Of a stretch of DNA of 64,000 bases, positions 34,929 through 44,465 are shown in pieces. The notes under the pieces are model-generated. The model had not been told where the DNA came from. It worked only from the letters and a program-made list of their open reading frames with translations, and made no database searches. A program made the translations under genes and the position numbers. The stretch comes from Paraburkholderia dioscoreae (GTDB taxonomy: Bacteria; Pseudomonadota; Gammaproteobacteria; Burkholderiales; Burkholderiaceae). How positions within the stretch are numbered: position 1 is the stretch's first letter; each line of letters starts with the position of its first letter. The stretch covers positions 992,001 through 1,056,000 of the forward strand of contig NZ_LR699554.1 in NCBI RefSeq assembly GCF_902459535.1, written 5' to 3'.

Positions 34929-36945
34929 AGTCGGCCCTCCCGTTCTCGTCTTCGACTGGCCGGTTGACTGCGTCTTCCAGCCTGGCGAGAAAGGGATCGA
35001 CGAGCGCATGCGTTGCACCCAGGGCATTCGCTTTCGCTGCGTCTCCGGAGTAGCGCGGTGAATCCGCGTGTTCTGACGCCGGCAGCGTCGCTTGCCCTGT
35101 CGTGTCAGGGCCAAATGTTGCGGCCAGGCGATCGAGCCGGCTCGCGAGCGCAGCAACTGCGAGAGGCTCTCGCGCGGAGTCGATGAGGAGCGGCCCCTGC
35201 AGCAGTGCGACGGCATCCGCAACGCGCCTGCGCCGGTCGAGCCAGCCAGGCGCAGGGCGAATGGAGGACGGCTCATAGCGCGACAGATCGAGATCCTGCT
35301 CGATGGCGCCAAGCGCTGCCTGAGCCTCGGCGGCGAGCGCCCAGCGCCTCGGCTGCGTGTCGGAGCCGGCCATTGCGGCCAGGCGGCGAAGCAGGGCTGC
35401 AATGGCGGGATCGATGCGCTTCGCCACGCTGACCGGCCAGATCTGCGTGAACACTACTGCGACGACGAGGTTGCCGAAGAGAATGCCGATCACCCGGTCG
35501 CGAGCGGTGGTCATGTCGAAGGCAGGCGACGGGCCCTGAATCACACAAAGAAAAAATGCGAACGCAATCTGGAAGCCGATATAGGAAACACGCGGGCTGC
35601 CTGCCGCGATCCAGCCCGAGAAGAGCGTGGCGACGAAAACAATGGCCATCAGCGCACCGATCGACGTGACGTTCGGCATCAGGAACACAATCGCCGCAAT
35701 GCCGGCTGCCGCGCCGATCAGGCAACCGACAATCCGCAACGTCAGCTTTTCGACAGTCTCGGCGGTGGTGCCGAGCGAAACGATGTAGCAGGTAATCAGG
35801 CAGGTGTGGATTCCAGGCCAGTTGAGCAGCGAATAGACGACATAGCAGAACATGGCCGCAGCGGTCGTCTTTAGCGCGTATTGGACATGGGCCGGGTTGG
35901 CGAACGCGTCCGGTACGAAAAACCCTCCGGTGCTCTTCGCTGCCGGTGGCGGTTGCAAGGCCGTCGGCGGCGGCTCGGCGAAGCCGGCCAGCGCGGCACG
36001 CAGTTCCGCCAGCGCCGCCGCCACGAGCGGCGACAACGCGCTCTCGCCGTCGATCTGCGCGAGCGTGATGTCGACCGGATAGTTGCCCGTCTGGAGAATC
36101 GCCGCCATCTCGTCGAGTGTCTGCGCGATGTGCTCGCAAAGGCGCCCGGTTTGCGGCGTTGCGGGTTCGCGCGCGATGACGTCCAACATGGCGAGGATCG
36201 CGGCGGTTGCCTGAGTGGCTTGCTTCAACGCGGCAATGTCCTGCGCGGGCGAGGTCTTCTCCGCGCCGGCCAGTTTCAGCCAGGCCGGGACTTCGCCGGC
36301 CCCTTCGTGCAGGCATGCGAGGAAAAGCCTGCGGGTGTTCTCATCGGGTGAGCGAAGCAGCGTTGCGCCGACGCGCAGCCGATGCGCCAGCGCGCGCCCG
36401 GCAAGTCGCCGCGGCGCCGGCCCGGCGACGAGGTTGACCACGATCGAAACGCCCGCCGGAATGCCGACGAAGAGCCATGCGTAGAGCAATGCGCGGGTCG
36501 CGATCTCGCCGATATGCGCCGTGCCGAGCAGATCGAGAGCATAAGCCGCGATCAGCGCGACGATGGCGGCGATCGGCTTGAGCTTGCTCGCCGACGCCGC
36601 GAACAGCATGCAGAACGACACCAGCGTCATCGCGACGACCCGCCAGAGCGGCGCGTCGATCACCTGCATGGTGATCAGGAGGACCGTGCTGACGATCAAC
36701 GTGATCAGCAGAAGTAGGACAGCGCTTATGACGACACTCGTCGCGCGATCGGGTTTCATCACGAAGAAGGCGACATAGGCGGTGAGCGCCGGCTCGGGCG
36801 TCTGATAGATCTCGACGACGAGCGTCGTCAGCGCACAGATGACAGCCAGCCGGATCGCGAATTCGAGCCGGCCGGGAAACGGTTCGACAATGGCGCGAAT
36901 CCGCTCCGCCGCGAAGGCCTGCTCGTTATCGACAGGCGTCGCCAT
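34915..36945 (-). CDS. mdtO: FUSC family inner-membrane efflux protein (MdtO-like)
   Basis: This 676-residue membrane protein is of the fusaric acid resistance/aromatic acid exporter family. It has two clusters of membrane segments, residues 25-190 and 350-520, separated and followed by cytoplasmic domains, the usual FUSC plan. It works with an HlyD-type adaptor and a TolC-like duct. Its start overlaps the end of mdtN by 20 bp and its end overlaps mdtP, so the operon is tightly coupled. Substrates of such pumps include aromatic acids and some drugs, but none can be named here. Confidence 0.87.
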   Translation of the reverse strand: MATPVDNEQAFAAERIRAIVEPFPGRLEFAIRLAVICALTTLVVEIYQTPEPALTAYVAFFVMKPDRATSVVISAVLLLLITLIVSTVLLITMQVIDAPLWRVVAMTLVSFCMLFAASASKLKPIAAIVALIAAYALDLLGTAHIGEIATRALLYAWLFVGIPAGVSIVVNLVAGPAPRRLAGRALAHRLRVGATLLRSPDENTRRLFLACLHEGAGEVPAWLKLAGAEKTSPAQDIAALKQATQATAAILAMLDVIAREPATPQTGRLCEHIAQTLDEMAAILQTGNYPVDITLAQIDGESALSPLVAAALAELRAALAGFAEPPPTALQPPPAAKSTGGFFVPDAFANPAHVQYALKTTAAAMFCYVVYSLLNWPGIHTCLITCYIVSLGTTAETVEKLTLRIVGCLIGAAAGIAAIVFLMPNVTSIGALMAIVFVATLFSGWIAAGSPRVSYIGFQIAFAFFLCVIQGPSPAFDMTTARDRVIGILFGNLVVAVVFTQIWPVSVAKRIDPAIAALLRRLAAMAGSDTQPRRWALAAEAQAALGAIEQDLDLSRYEPSSIRPAPGWLDRRRRVADAVALLQGPLLIDSAREPLAVAALASRLDRLAATFGPDTTGQATLPASEHADSPRYSGDAAKANALGATHALVDPFLARLEDAVNRPVEDENGRADYVRA

Positions 36946-37975
36946 GCTTGACCTCCACGACGGCTGTAGCGCCCAGTCTCATGAGCTGCTGCGGGGGATT
37001 CTCGAGGCGGATGCGCACCGGAAAGCGCTGAGCGACCCTGACCCAATTGAGCGAACGCTCGATATAGGGCACCGAGCGGGGCAGGGAGATCCGGTCGGTG
37101 TCGAGTACGCCGGCGCCGATACCCTGAACCGTGCCCTTGATGGGCCGGGCGCGGTCGATCATCGAGAAAGCCGTTACGCAGTCGCCGACGGCGATGGCAT
37201 GCAGATCGGTTTCCCGGAAGTTCGCGACCACGAACCATTCATCGTCGTTGACCAGCGTGAACAATGTCTGCGCCGGTGCAACGATCTCACCGGTCAGCAC
37301 GCTGAGTCCGACGACGCGCCCGCCGTGCGTCGCGCGTACGGTCGTGTCGTTCAGCGCGTGCCGCGCGATATCGAGCGCTGCCTGCCGCGCGCGCACCGTT
37401 GCCTCGGCGCCTGCTTCCGTGTCGATTGCCTGGACGGCTGCCGTTTGCTGTTCGCGCGCCTGCTGGAGCGAGGTGGTGGCATCGTGCCTTGCGGTCTGCG
37501 CCTGATCGAACTGCTGGGCCGGCACGTAGCCTTTCGACGCCAGCGGCCCAAGCCGTTCCACCGTGCGCTCCGCAAGGCCGAGATTGGCCTTGGCCCGTTG
37601 CACCTGATCCGCTGAGATGGTCGCGGTTGACCGCTGGGTCGACAGCACACGCCGCTGGGTATCCAGTGCGGCTTGCGCTACGCTCAGGTCCGCCTGGGTC
37701 TGCGCCACCGTCAGGCTATACGGAACCGGGTCGATCTGAAACAGCAGATCGCCTTTTGCGACGTGCATGTTCTCGGCCACCGGAATATCCACGATCCGGC
37801 CGCCGACCACGGACGCCACGTGGACGACATCGGCGTCGATCGTGGCGTCGTCGGTGGACGGCATGACCGAACTCCTGTGCAACACATAGAGTGCAAAGAG
37901 TACGGCGGCGGCGACGATTGCAAGCGAAATCAGCTTGGCCCAGAGCGGGCGACGAGGGCTGCCCGCAGCCCTCAT
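36926..37975 (-). CDS. mdtN: HlyD family periplasmic adaptor (MdtN-like)
   Basis: This 349-residue membrane-fusion protein has a single N-terminal membrane anchor (residues 12-32). A biotinyl-lipoyl-like segment follows (VVGGRIVDIPVAENMHVAKG), then a long alpha-helical hairpin region rich in Ala and Gln (about 85-190) and a beta-barrel with VRATHGGRVVGLSVLTGEIV. It links the FUSC pump to the outer-membrane duct. The ATG at 37975 overlaps the ytcA stop (ATGA). The extended frame to 38194 overlaps ytcA and is not coding. Confidence 0.87.
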   Translation of the reverse strand: MRAAGSPRRPLWAKLISLAIVAAAVLFALYVLHRSSVMPSTDDATIDADVVHVASVVGGRIVDIPVAENMHVAKGDLLFQIDPVPYSLTVAQTQADLSVAQAALDTQRRVLSTQRSTATISADQVQRAKANLGLAERTVERLGPLASKGYVPAQQFDQAQTARHDATTSLQQAREQQTAAVQAIDTEAGAEATVRARQAALDIARHALNDTTVRATHGGRVVGLSVLTGEIVAPAQTLFTLVNDDEWFVVANFRETDLHAIAVGDCVTAFSMIDRARPIKGTVQGIGAGVLDTDRISLPRSVPYIERSLNWVRVAQRFPVRIRLENPPQQLMRLGATAVVEVKHGDACR

Positions 37976-38247
37976 GGTCCGTGCCCAAACCAGAGCACCC
38001 ACACGAGCAGGCCCGCGCAGACGCCGATCGCCGTGCAAACGAAGAGCTGAAAGGGCAGGACGTCGGCCAGCCCGGAGAACACGAAGAGCGCTCGCGCGCC
38101 GATCGAGGCAAGGACGCCGAGCGCCGCGCAAAACATCCAGGCGGGAAAGAAGGCACCGAACAGCGCGAAAGAAGGTGCGCCGCGGGTGGCGCACCCGTTC
38201 AGGGTGCCCAGGGTGAGTGATATGAGGAGTGCGTGTCGTTGCCTCAT
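37972..38247 (-). CDS. ytcA: YtcA-like small membrane lipoprotein
   Basis: This protein of about 91 residues has a signal ending in a lipobox-like LNGC and two later membrane segments (FFPAWMFCAALGVLAS and FVCTAIGVCAGLLVWVLWF). Its size, plan and place before HlyD, FUSC and TolC-type genes match YtcA in the E. coli ytcA-mdtNOP cluster. An ACAGG sequence lies six bases before ATG 38247, which favours it over ATG 38253. The role is unknown but probably concerns the pump. Confidence 0.72.
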   Translation of the reverse strand: MRQRHALLISLTLGTLNGCATRGAPSFALFGAFFPAWMFCAALGVLASIGARALFVFSGLADVLPFQLFVCTAIGVCAGLLVWVLWFGHGP

Positions 38248-38253
38248 GACCAT

Positions 38254-38913
38254 CCTGTCATTCGGGTTTCGAGAACGGCGTTGTCGGTCGCCGTCGCTGC
38301 CAATGCACGGCACCGAGTGTACCATCGCGCCGCCGGTGTGGGCGCCCCGGCGAACTCGTCGTGGCCACCCGCTTGATTTGAGGTCGATTGCGATGCTGCG
38401 CCTGTTACGGTTCGTCAACCGCGGGGCATAGTTCGTGTCAGATGCCGGGTTTGCCGGAACAGAGAAGAGCATCGGGATCATCAAACGTTGAATGGGCAGG
38501 CGGTGATGACGTTGCAGATATATTTGCCATCCTAATCATCAAGACTGCCGTGCGCGGATCAGTGACCGCCTTCTGGCTCAAGGTATTTTCATCTCGGGAT
38601 GATTCAGTGCCGGTCTGTGAGCGATCTGGCGGCGCTCGCGGGAAACTCGACAATCACCTCTGGACGGGAGAGCACGACAGATCTTAAAGTTATCCTGACC
38701 TCTCGCATATGTAACAACACACAATGGAGTTAGCTCTTTTCACAATGCCGATACGCGCGAGATCCGCCTACGAATTACCGTGTCGTTAGGGGAGAGTTGG
38801 CTGCGGGCGCGACGAGGCAGCGCACGCGGTGAAAAGCCCTCGTGCCTGCTCTATCGTGCGCTGAAGGACGTGCCCGGAGTCGTCGTTCCCAAGCGCGGAT
38901 AACCGGGCAATCT
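38254..38913. other. 660-bp non-coding gap upstream of the efflux operon
   Basis: No convincing gene is present. Short frames on both strands lack homology and ribosome-binding sites. The middle part (38500-38770) is AT-richer than its surroundings. The gap must contain the efflux operon promoter on the minus strand, and the 3' end of the PucR-type regulator gene lies beyond it. I see no clear operator or terminator. Confidence 0.5.
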
Positions 38914-40155
38914 TTATTTGGGCGAGCCGCGCAGCTTGATGGCGATGTCGAGCTTCGATACCCAGCCGGCGTCGTCCAGTCTTGCGCCGAGAATGTTTTC
39001 GATTCGCTCCAGCCGGTAGTTGAGCGTATTCGGATGAATACCCAGCACGCTTGCAGTTACCTTTCTTCGCTGGAGCTGATCGAAGTAGGTTCCGAGTGTT
39101 TCGAGCAAGTCCGGCTCACTGGCAAGCTGTTCGACCAGCGAGACGAGATAGCGCAGCGCGTTCTTCGCGCCACGCACACTCTCTTCGACGACGATCTCCG
39201 AATACAGACGCACGCGCTCTTCGCCGCTGCGAGCGCGGCCAAAGCCGAGTGCCCGGCTTGCCTCGTCCGCGGACGTGGCCCAGCCCGCCGCGCCTTCGCC
39301 CATGAGACCGACGCCAATCGCCCTGATTTCAGGCAATGTCTCCGCGATGGACGCTATCTGTTTGCCTACCTGACGATCATTGATGCTCATCAGGTCGCCG
39401 AGCCGTGAGGGTATCCACACGAGCAGTTGTCCACGAAACCAGATGGCGACGAGTTCGTCGACGGGCAATTTGAGGCGCCGGGCAGTCGCGGCAACGATCC
39501 GGTCGAGTTCGCTTTTGAAGCTGGGCGAATTGCTGTCGATCCGGTCGACGTCAATGGCCAGCGCTATGCGGGGAATAGTCCCGTCGAGGCGTAGCGCGGC
39601 TGCCGTTTTGGCGAATCCTTCCGTGTCTTCGGGGAAGTTGAAAATAATGCTGTGTAACTGATATCGCAGCGATTCACGCCAGCGGGCCTGCTTGTATTGT
39701 TCTTCCAGGTAAGTCTGCGAGATGATTTGCGCCATGATGTCGAAGAACTCCATCAAATACGGGGAGATCTGAAATAGCAGCTCATCCCGCAGGCTGTCGT
39801 CTTTCTCGTCGAGCTCAATATAAAAGCACCATAATTCGCGCGAGCCCAGTCGAAACGCACGCAACAGCGCTTCGAGGGGTACGCCCTGCTGAACCCGCCG
39901 GCGTCCGTACTCGCGGAACGTTTCAAGCTCCTCCCCGGAAGGCGCGCTCCCGGACAACAGTGTGTCGAACCATAGCTTCGAAGATAGAGCGATCGAATTG
40001 CGGATATCCAGCCTGGCGGATGAAGCAAGGTCGGCATACGGCTTGATATTCATCAGTGCCGCGTAGACCCGATCGATGACGCTCGCGTGATCCAGAGCCG
40101 CTTTCTCGGTCCACGTACGTAAGGATGGGGAGATTTCAGGTATGCGGATTGTCAC
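38914..40155 (-). CDS. PucR/CdaR-type transcriptional regulator
   Basis: This 413-residue protein has a GGDEF-like central region and a C-terminal PucR-type helix-turn-helix (VTASVLGIHPNTLNYRLERI, then ENILGARLDD), typical of PucR/CdaR regulators. I start it at the GTG at 40155, which has a strong GGAGGAG eight bases upstream. The frame beyond that is not coding-like. It is divergent from the secreted repeat protein and upstream of the efflux operon on the same strand, so either could be its target. The effector is unknown. Confidence 0.83.
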   Translation of the reverse strand: MTIRIPEISPSLRTWTEKAALDHASVIDRVYAALMNIKPYADLASSARLDIRNSIALSSKLWFDTLLSGSAPSGEELETFREYGRRRVQQGVPLEALLRAFRLGSRELWCFYIELDEKDDSLRDELLFQISPYLMEFFDIMAQIISQTYLEEQYKQARWRESLRYQLHSIIFNFPEDTEGFAKTAAALRLDGTIPRIALAIDVDRIDSNSPSFKSELDRIVAATARRLKLPVDELVAIWFRGQLLVWIPSRLGDLMSINDRQVGKQIASIAETLPEIRAIGVGLMGEGAAGWATSADEASRALGFGRARSGEERVRLYSEIVVEESVRGAKNALRYLVSLVEQLASEPDLLETLGTYFDQLQRRKVTASVLGIHPNTLNYRLERIENILGARLDDAGWVSKLDIAIKLRGSPK

Positions 40156-40306
40156 GCTTTGCACTCCTCCAGGGTCTGCTCGACGTTGGTTAAATTGCAG
40201 GCGAGCGTGGGTTCGTGTCGATAGGCCAGTTCTGTGCCAGGTCGTGTCGGCCGGTTTGCAACTGGCGCAATGATAAGTGGGAAAACCAAACGCGCGTGGC
40301 CAATTG

Positions 40307-40319
40307 GATTGTGACAATC
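40307..40319. promoter_or_regulatory. 13-bp palindrome in the PucR divergent region
   Basis: GATTGT-G-ACAATC lies 150 bp upstream of the regulator start. It may be an operator. It differs in sequence from the longer inverted repeat nearby. Confidence 0.3.
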
Positions 40320-40373
40320 TACAACGCCATTGTGGGTTCGCCCAATGAATAGGCGTGTTCAATCTATGTCGAA

Positions 40374-40451
40374 ATATGTCACGCAGTGCGGAAAACGCCC
40401 CCAAAACCCTTGTCGTACGGGAGTTCTTTCCGATGAAACAGCGTGACATAT
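40374..40451. promoter_or_regulatory. Perfect 11-bp inverted repeat with 56-bp spacer
   Basis: ATATGTCACGC at 40374-40384 and GCGTGACATAT at 40441-40451 are perfect inverted copies in the 389-bp divergent gap between the PucR-type gene and the secreted repeat protein. Two sites 67 bp apart, about six helical turns, suggest paired binding sites for a dimeric regulator with possible looping. Confidence 0.45.
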
Positions 40452-40544
40452 CTTCCCTGTCGATTATGTCTACGCGTCCTTCTATAGTCCGTTCGTTGCC
40501 ACATCGCAGTGACCGAAGTGGCCCGAATCCAGGAAGGATATATC

Positions 40545-41585
40545 GTGAAGAATCGTCCGTTCGTCGTCCCGGTCAGCGCTTCTGCCGCTGCCTCTTTGTC
40601 CGTCTCGGTGACGCCCCCGTCATCTGCACGCAGCGCGCTACGCAAGCTCATACTCTGCGCCGCAACGGCTGTACTCACGCTCGGCAGCGCATCGGCGTTC
40701 GCGTGGTCCGAACACGGCACCGCATATACGTCGCGCGGCACTTATAACGGCGCGCGTTACGGCGCGTGCGGCGGCGGCAGCTGTTCGCATGCGGGCGGTG
40801 TCGTCGGCCCCTACGGCGGCCTCGCCACCAACACCGGCACGGTGACTCGCACCGCGCCGGGCCAGTTCTCGAATTCGGGCACCGCGACGGGCCGCCACGG
40901 CAACTCCGTCCAGCACTCGGGCGATACCAGCTGCGCCGGTGGCACGTGTTCGCATACCGGCACCCTCACGGGGCCGGACGGCAAGACGGCCGCCACCTCC
41001 GGCGAGGTCACGAAGACCGGACTGGGGCAGTATTCGTCGTCGGGATCGGTGACTGGTTCGAACGGCAATACGGTTAGTCATTCGGCGTCGACGAATTGCA
41101 CCGGTTCAACATGTTCGCGTTCGGGCACGGTGAGCGGACCGGATGGCGGAATCGTCAGTCACTCCGGTTCGGCCACGCGCGTTGCGTCGGGCGTCGTGAC
41201 GACCTCGTCGAGCGTGACGGGCGTACACGGCAATACGGTGACGTCGGGCGGGACGGTTGTGGCGAGCACGGGTGTTGTGGCGACGGGCGGTACCACGGTC
41301 GTCGTGGCGCCGAAGCCGGTTGTCGTCGCGCCGCTGGTCGCGTATGTGCCGCCACCCGCAGTTGTCGTGTCGCCTGCGCCAGTCGTGGTTGCACCAAAGC
41401 CGGTCGTGGTCGCGCCAGCGGTGGCCTACGTGCCGCCGCCTCCAATTGTCTACGTACCGCCGCCTCTGCCGCCTGCCGTGTATGTCGCTCCGCGGGTGGT
41501 GTATGTCGCACCGGCGCCGCGTCCGGTGGTTTGGGTGCCGGGCCATTGGATCGGGCGTGTCTGGGTGCCTGCGCACTGGTCGTGA
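40545..41585 (+). CDS. Secreted Cys/Gly-repeat protein with Pro/Val tail and WxxGxW motifs
   Basis: This 346-residue protein has a signal region (residues 27-54: ALRKLILCAATAVLTLGSAS, ending AFA). Three imperfect repeats of about 60 residues follow, each with a cysteine pair and Ser-Gly (CGGGSCSHAG, CAGGTCSHTG, CTGSTCSRSG) and then GP-x-G. A Pro/Val-rich tail (VVVAPKPVVVAP twice) ends with WVPGHW and WVPAHW. The tail motif matches WxxGxW-type repeats of secreted proteobacterial proteins. The GTG start at 40545 has an AGGAAGGA site. It is probably a surface or periplasmic structural protein. The function is unknown. Confidence 0.75.
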   Translation: MKNRPFVVPVSASAAASLSVSVTPPSSARSALRKLILCAATAVLTLGSASAFAWSEHGTAYTSRGTYNGARYGACGGGSCSHAGGVVGPYGGLATNTGTVTRTAPGQFSNSGTATGRHGNSVQHSGDTSCAGGTCSHTGTLTGPDGKTAATSGEVTKTGLGQYSSSGSVTGSNGNTVSHSASTNCTGSTCSRSGTVSGPDGGIVSHSGSATRVASGVVTTSSSVTGVHGNTVTSGGTVVASTGVVATGGTTVVVAPKPVVVAPLVAYVPPPAVVVSPAPVVVAPKPVVVAPAVAYVPPPPIVYVPPPLPPAVYVAPRVVYVAPAPRPVVWVPGHWIGRVWVPAHWS

Positions 41586-41968
41586 TGGGAGCCGCCATGC
41601 GAGTCAAATCACGTGGGACAGTTGAGCAGAGTGAAAGCACTGCGTTCAGACCGGCTTTCAATGAATTGCGGCCCGGGCGATTCTACAAACCGGGCACGCT
41701 GGCAGCGATCGTCGTTGCGACAGGATTGCTGATTGCAATCAGCCGCTTCGGGACAGCAGCAGGCACGCGCGATGTGATGGGATCGTCGCGGGAATGCTCC
41801 GCCCGGTATGTGGCGCTGCTCGATCTCGCGGAACTGGCAAGACGTGATGGCAAGTCGTCCGAAGTGGTCGTGCGCGGGCTGAACGACAGGGGCGGCGCGA
41901 TGAGCGGGTGTGTGTCGACGGGCGGCAGTGGATCGGTGGCCGCGCTGACCGCGCGGCCCTCCCGCTGA
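41585..41968 (+). CDS. Small single-pass membrane protein, unknown
   Basis: This 127-residue hypothetical protein starts in a TGATG overlap with the repeat-protein gene, or possibly at ATG 41597. It has one membrane segment (TLAAIVVATGLLIAI, residues 42-56). A C-terminal part follows with two cysteines and no recognisable domain. Coupling to the secreted repeat protein suggests a linked role, such as anchoring or assembly. Coding is supported by position and the membrane segment only. Confidence 0.5.
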   Translation: MGAAMRVKSRGTVEQSESTAFRPAFNELRPGRFYKPGTLAAIVVATGLLIAISRFGTAAGTRDVMGSSRECSARYVALLDLAELARRDGKSSEVVVRGLNDRGGAMSGCVSTGGSGSVAALTARPSR

Positions 41969-42089
41969 ACACTCGCGCCCGCGTTGCTTCCATAGGGCGT
42001 ATGCGTGAGCGTCGGAGTTGAGACTGGACCGGCTATATCACGTGTGGCCAATTCGCGATCAGCCTCGCGAATGTCAGTCTCCCGCGCTC

Positions 42090-43307
42090 TTATTGCGGTT
42101 CCGCGAGTGCCAGCGGGAAGCGGATCTCGAATGTAGTCCCCACACCTTCGCGCGACGCAAAATTGATCTGCCCGCCCAACACACGGCTCAGTTCCTTGAC
42201 GATCGCGAGACCGAGACCCGTGCCGGGAATATCTTCGCCCGCAGCGCGCTCGAATTCGTCGAACACGCGGTCCGCGTCCGAAGGCGCAATACCCACGCCG
42301 GTATCGGAGACGCGAATCGACCAGTGCGACTCGTCGGCCATCGCGAACTTGAGTTCGATGCCGCCGGACTTCGTGTACTTGGTTGCGTTGGAAAGCAGAT
42401 TGACGGCAATCTGTTTGAGTTTGAGACGATTGGACGTGACCGCCGTCAATGCAGGATCAAAGGCTGCATGCAACGTGAGCCCTTTCGCCTCGATCGACGG
42501 ACGCGAAGAGGCGACCAGTTCATCGTAGAGTTCCCGCAGTTCGACCTGTTCGAGTGTGAGCGGAGCGCCGTCGCCGAGCACGACGGAGTACTCGACGATC
42601 TGATCGACGAGCTGTTTCATATCCGCTGCCTGGCGGTTCGCCAGCGTCAACGCGGTATCGGCTTTGCCGGGCGCGCGCGCGATCAATTGCAGTGCGATGG
42701 TGAAGGCATTCAGAAAGTTGCGCAGATCATGAACCACGCTGCGCGTGATCTGCATGCGCGACTCGTAAAGGTCGCTCACCAGACGCTGTTTCAGCGTGAG
42801 TTCGTGATTGGCGCGTTCGAGCCGGCCGGTATATTCGTCGATCTTGCGGTCGCGTTCGCTCACCACTTCCTTGACCGACGTGAGAGTGACCATACTGAGC
42901 GTTTCGGCAATCAGGCGCCGTGCCCGACTCTCGTGGCGGCGCGTGAACGATTGATCGAGACTGGCGAATTCTTCCAGCATGTCGGCGAGCGTCTGATGAA
43001 AGAGATCGAGCTCACGCACCAGTTCCTCGATACGATAGCCCTGGCGCCAGCGCACCTTGCCATGTTTTCTCGCATCGCTCTCGATGCCCGGCTCGACCCG
43101 TTCGAGATCTTCGACATCCAGTGCCAGACACAGTCCTTCGAGAATTTCCGGCAGATGATCGGCGAGTTGCTGATAGGTAAGTTTGTCCGCTTCGATCAGA
43201 TCGGCGTCGCCGAATACGGCGTTCATCCACTGCCGGGTGAGTCGGGTTCGTTCCGCGCGAATGAAATCGGCAAAATTGCGCAGGGGGCTAGTACGTATAT
43301 CGGTCAT
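42090..43307 (-). CDS. Sensor histidine kinase with RsbRD-like N-terminal domain
   Basis: This 405-residue cytoplasmic histidine kinase has an all-helical N-terminal half (residues 1-160) that resembles the RsbRD/globin-like sensor type. A coiled coil leads to the phospho-acceptor box ITRSVVHDLRNFLNAF. The ATP-binding domain has the N box (AVNLLSNATKYT), G1 (VSDTGVGI) and G2 (GTGLGLAIV). No response regulator lies beside it, so it is an orphan kinase. No membrane segment is present, so the signal is probably intracellular. Confidence 0.9.
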   Translation of the reverse strand: MTDIRTSPLRNFADFIRAERTRLTRQWMNAVFGDADLIEADKLTYQQLADHLPEILEGLCLALDVEDLERVEPGIESDARKHGKVRWRQGYRIEELVRELDLFHQTLADMLEEFASLDQSFTRRHESRARRLIAETLSMVTLTSVKEVVSERDRKIDEYTGRLERANHELTLKQRLVSDLYESRMQITRSVVHDLRNFLNAFTIALQLIARAPGKADTALTLANRQAADMKQLVDQIVEYSVVLGDGAPLTLEQVELRELYDELVASSRPSIEAKGLTLHAAFDPALTAVTSNRLKLKQIAVNLLSNATKYTKSGGIELKFAMADESHWSIRVSDTGVGIAPSDADRVFDEFERAAGEDIPGTGLGLAIVKELSRVLGGQINFASREGVGTTFEIRFPLALAEPQ

Positions 43308-43459
43308 GGTGTCGCATTGGGATCGGTTCCGCCATTATCACCGCAATCGCGCGCTATGGAACACCTCTTGCGTGACTGAAAGTCAATGAAGACGACCGGC
43401 TACACGACGGGCCTTTGATACGGTCAATTTTGCCGGTATTAATTCCCTATTAACCTGCT

Positions 43460-44362
43460 TCACGCAGCCGGGTTGAGCGCCTTCAAAAAATCGACGAACG
43501 CGCGCAATGGTGCCGGCAAATGGCGACGCCCGGGATAATAGAGAAACGGGCCGGAAAAGCGCTGCCACCACGGCTCCAGAATCGGCTCCAATGCTCCGCT
43601 ATCCAGATGCGGGCGCAGCATGTCTTCGAACAGATGAATGACGCCCACACCCGCGACGGCCGCGCTGATTGCGAGGTCGATTGCCGCGCCGGGGCGCACC
43701 AGCAGCGGTCCCGACGGATTCAACTGCAACACTTCACCATCGCGCTCGAAATACCAGATCGGCATCGCGCCGCCGGCGAACTGGCCACGTAGGCACGCGT
43801 GCGAGAGCAACTCACCCGGATGCTTGGGACGTCCGTGCACGTCGAGATAGCCTGGCGCCGCGGCCGTGGCGAAGCGTTGCACACGCGGTCCGATCGGAAT
43901 CGCGATCATGTCCTGTTCGAGTCGCTCGTCATAGCGAATGCCGGCATCGCAACCGATGGACAACACGTCGACGAAACCATCTTCGACTACCACCTCCACG
44001 CGTATGTCGGGATACGCTTTCAGGAACGCCGCGATGATGCCCGGCAAGACGATGCGCGCGGCGCTCGACGGCACGTTCAGTTTGAGCGTGCCGGCCGGCT
44101 TGTCCCTGAAGACGTTCAGTACGTCCAGCGCCGCTTCCATTTCGCTGAATAGCGGCGTCAGCTTCTCGATCAGACGCAACCCGGCCTCGGTCGGAGCGAG
44201 ACTGCGCGTGGTGCGGTTGAGGAGGCGCAAACCGAGCTTCGCTTCGAGACGGCGCACGGCGATGCTCAGACTCGACGCCGAAACGTTGCCGATGCGCGCC
44301 GCGTCGCGAAAGCCGCCTGCGCGCGCGACCGAGACGAATGCAGCCAGATCGTTCAATTCCAT
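43460..44362 (-). CDS. LysR-type regulator beside an aldo/keto reductase
   Basis: This 300-residue LysR regulator is of the CrgA/DmlR-like branch. The helix-turn-helix spans ELNDLAAFVSVARAGGFRDA and VSASSLSIAVRRLEAKLGL, and the C-terminal domain includes GVGVIHLFEDML. ATG 44362 is preferred over GTG 44368. It is divergent from the aldo/keto reductase at 44466, separated by about 100 bp that contains AT-rich LysR-type half-sites, and very likely controls it. Confidence 0.9.
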   Translation of the reverse strand: MELNDLAAFVSVARAGGFRDAARIGNVSASSLSIAVRRLEAKLGLRLLNRTTRSLAPTEAGLRLIEKLTPLFSEMEAALDVLNVFRDKPAGTLKLNVPSSAARIVLPGIIAAFLKAYPDIRVEVVVEDGFVDVLSIGCDAGIRYDERLEQDMIAIPIGPRVQRFATAAAPGYLDVHGRPKHPGELLSHACLRGQFAGGAMPIWYFERDGEVLQLNPSGPLLVRPGAAIDLAISAAVAGVGVIHLFEDMLRPHLDSGALEPILEPWWQRFSGPFLYYPGRRHLPAPLRAFVDFLKALNPAA

Positions 44363-44465
44363 GATCACTGTTCACATTATTAAACAACCTGTACACGTTA
44401 GACGTCTTTATTTAACAGCGCAACCACCGCCATACTCTGCTCGACCACTCACCAAGGAGAGCACC

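Noticed and set aside
34929..35402. N-terminal extension of the outer-membrane duct gene
   Set aside because: The extra frame overlaps mdtO, and the signal peptide and lipobox begin only at 34928.
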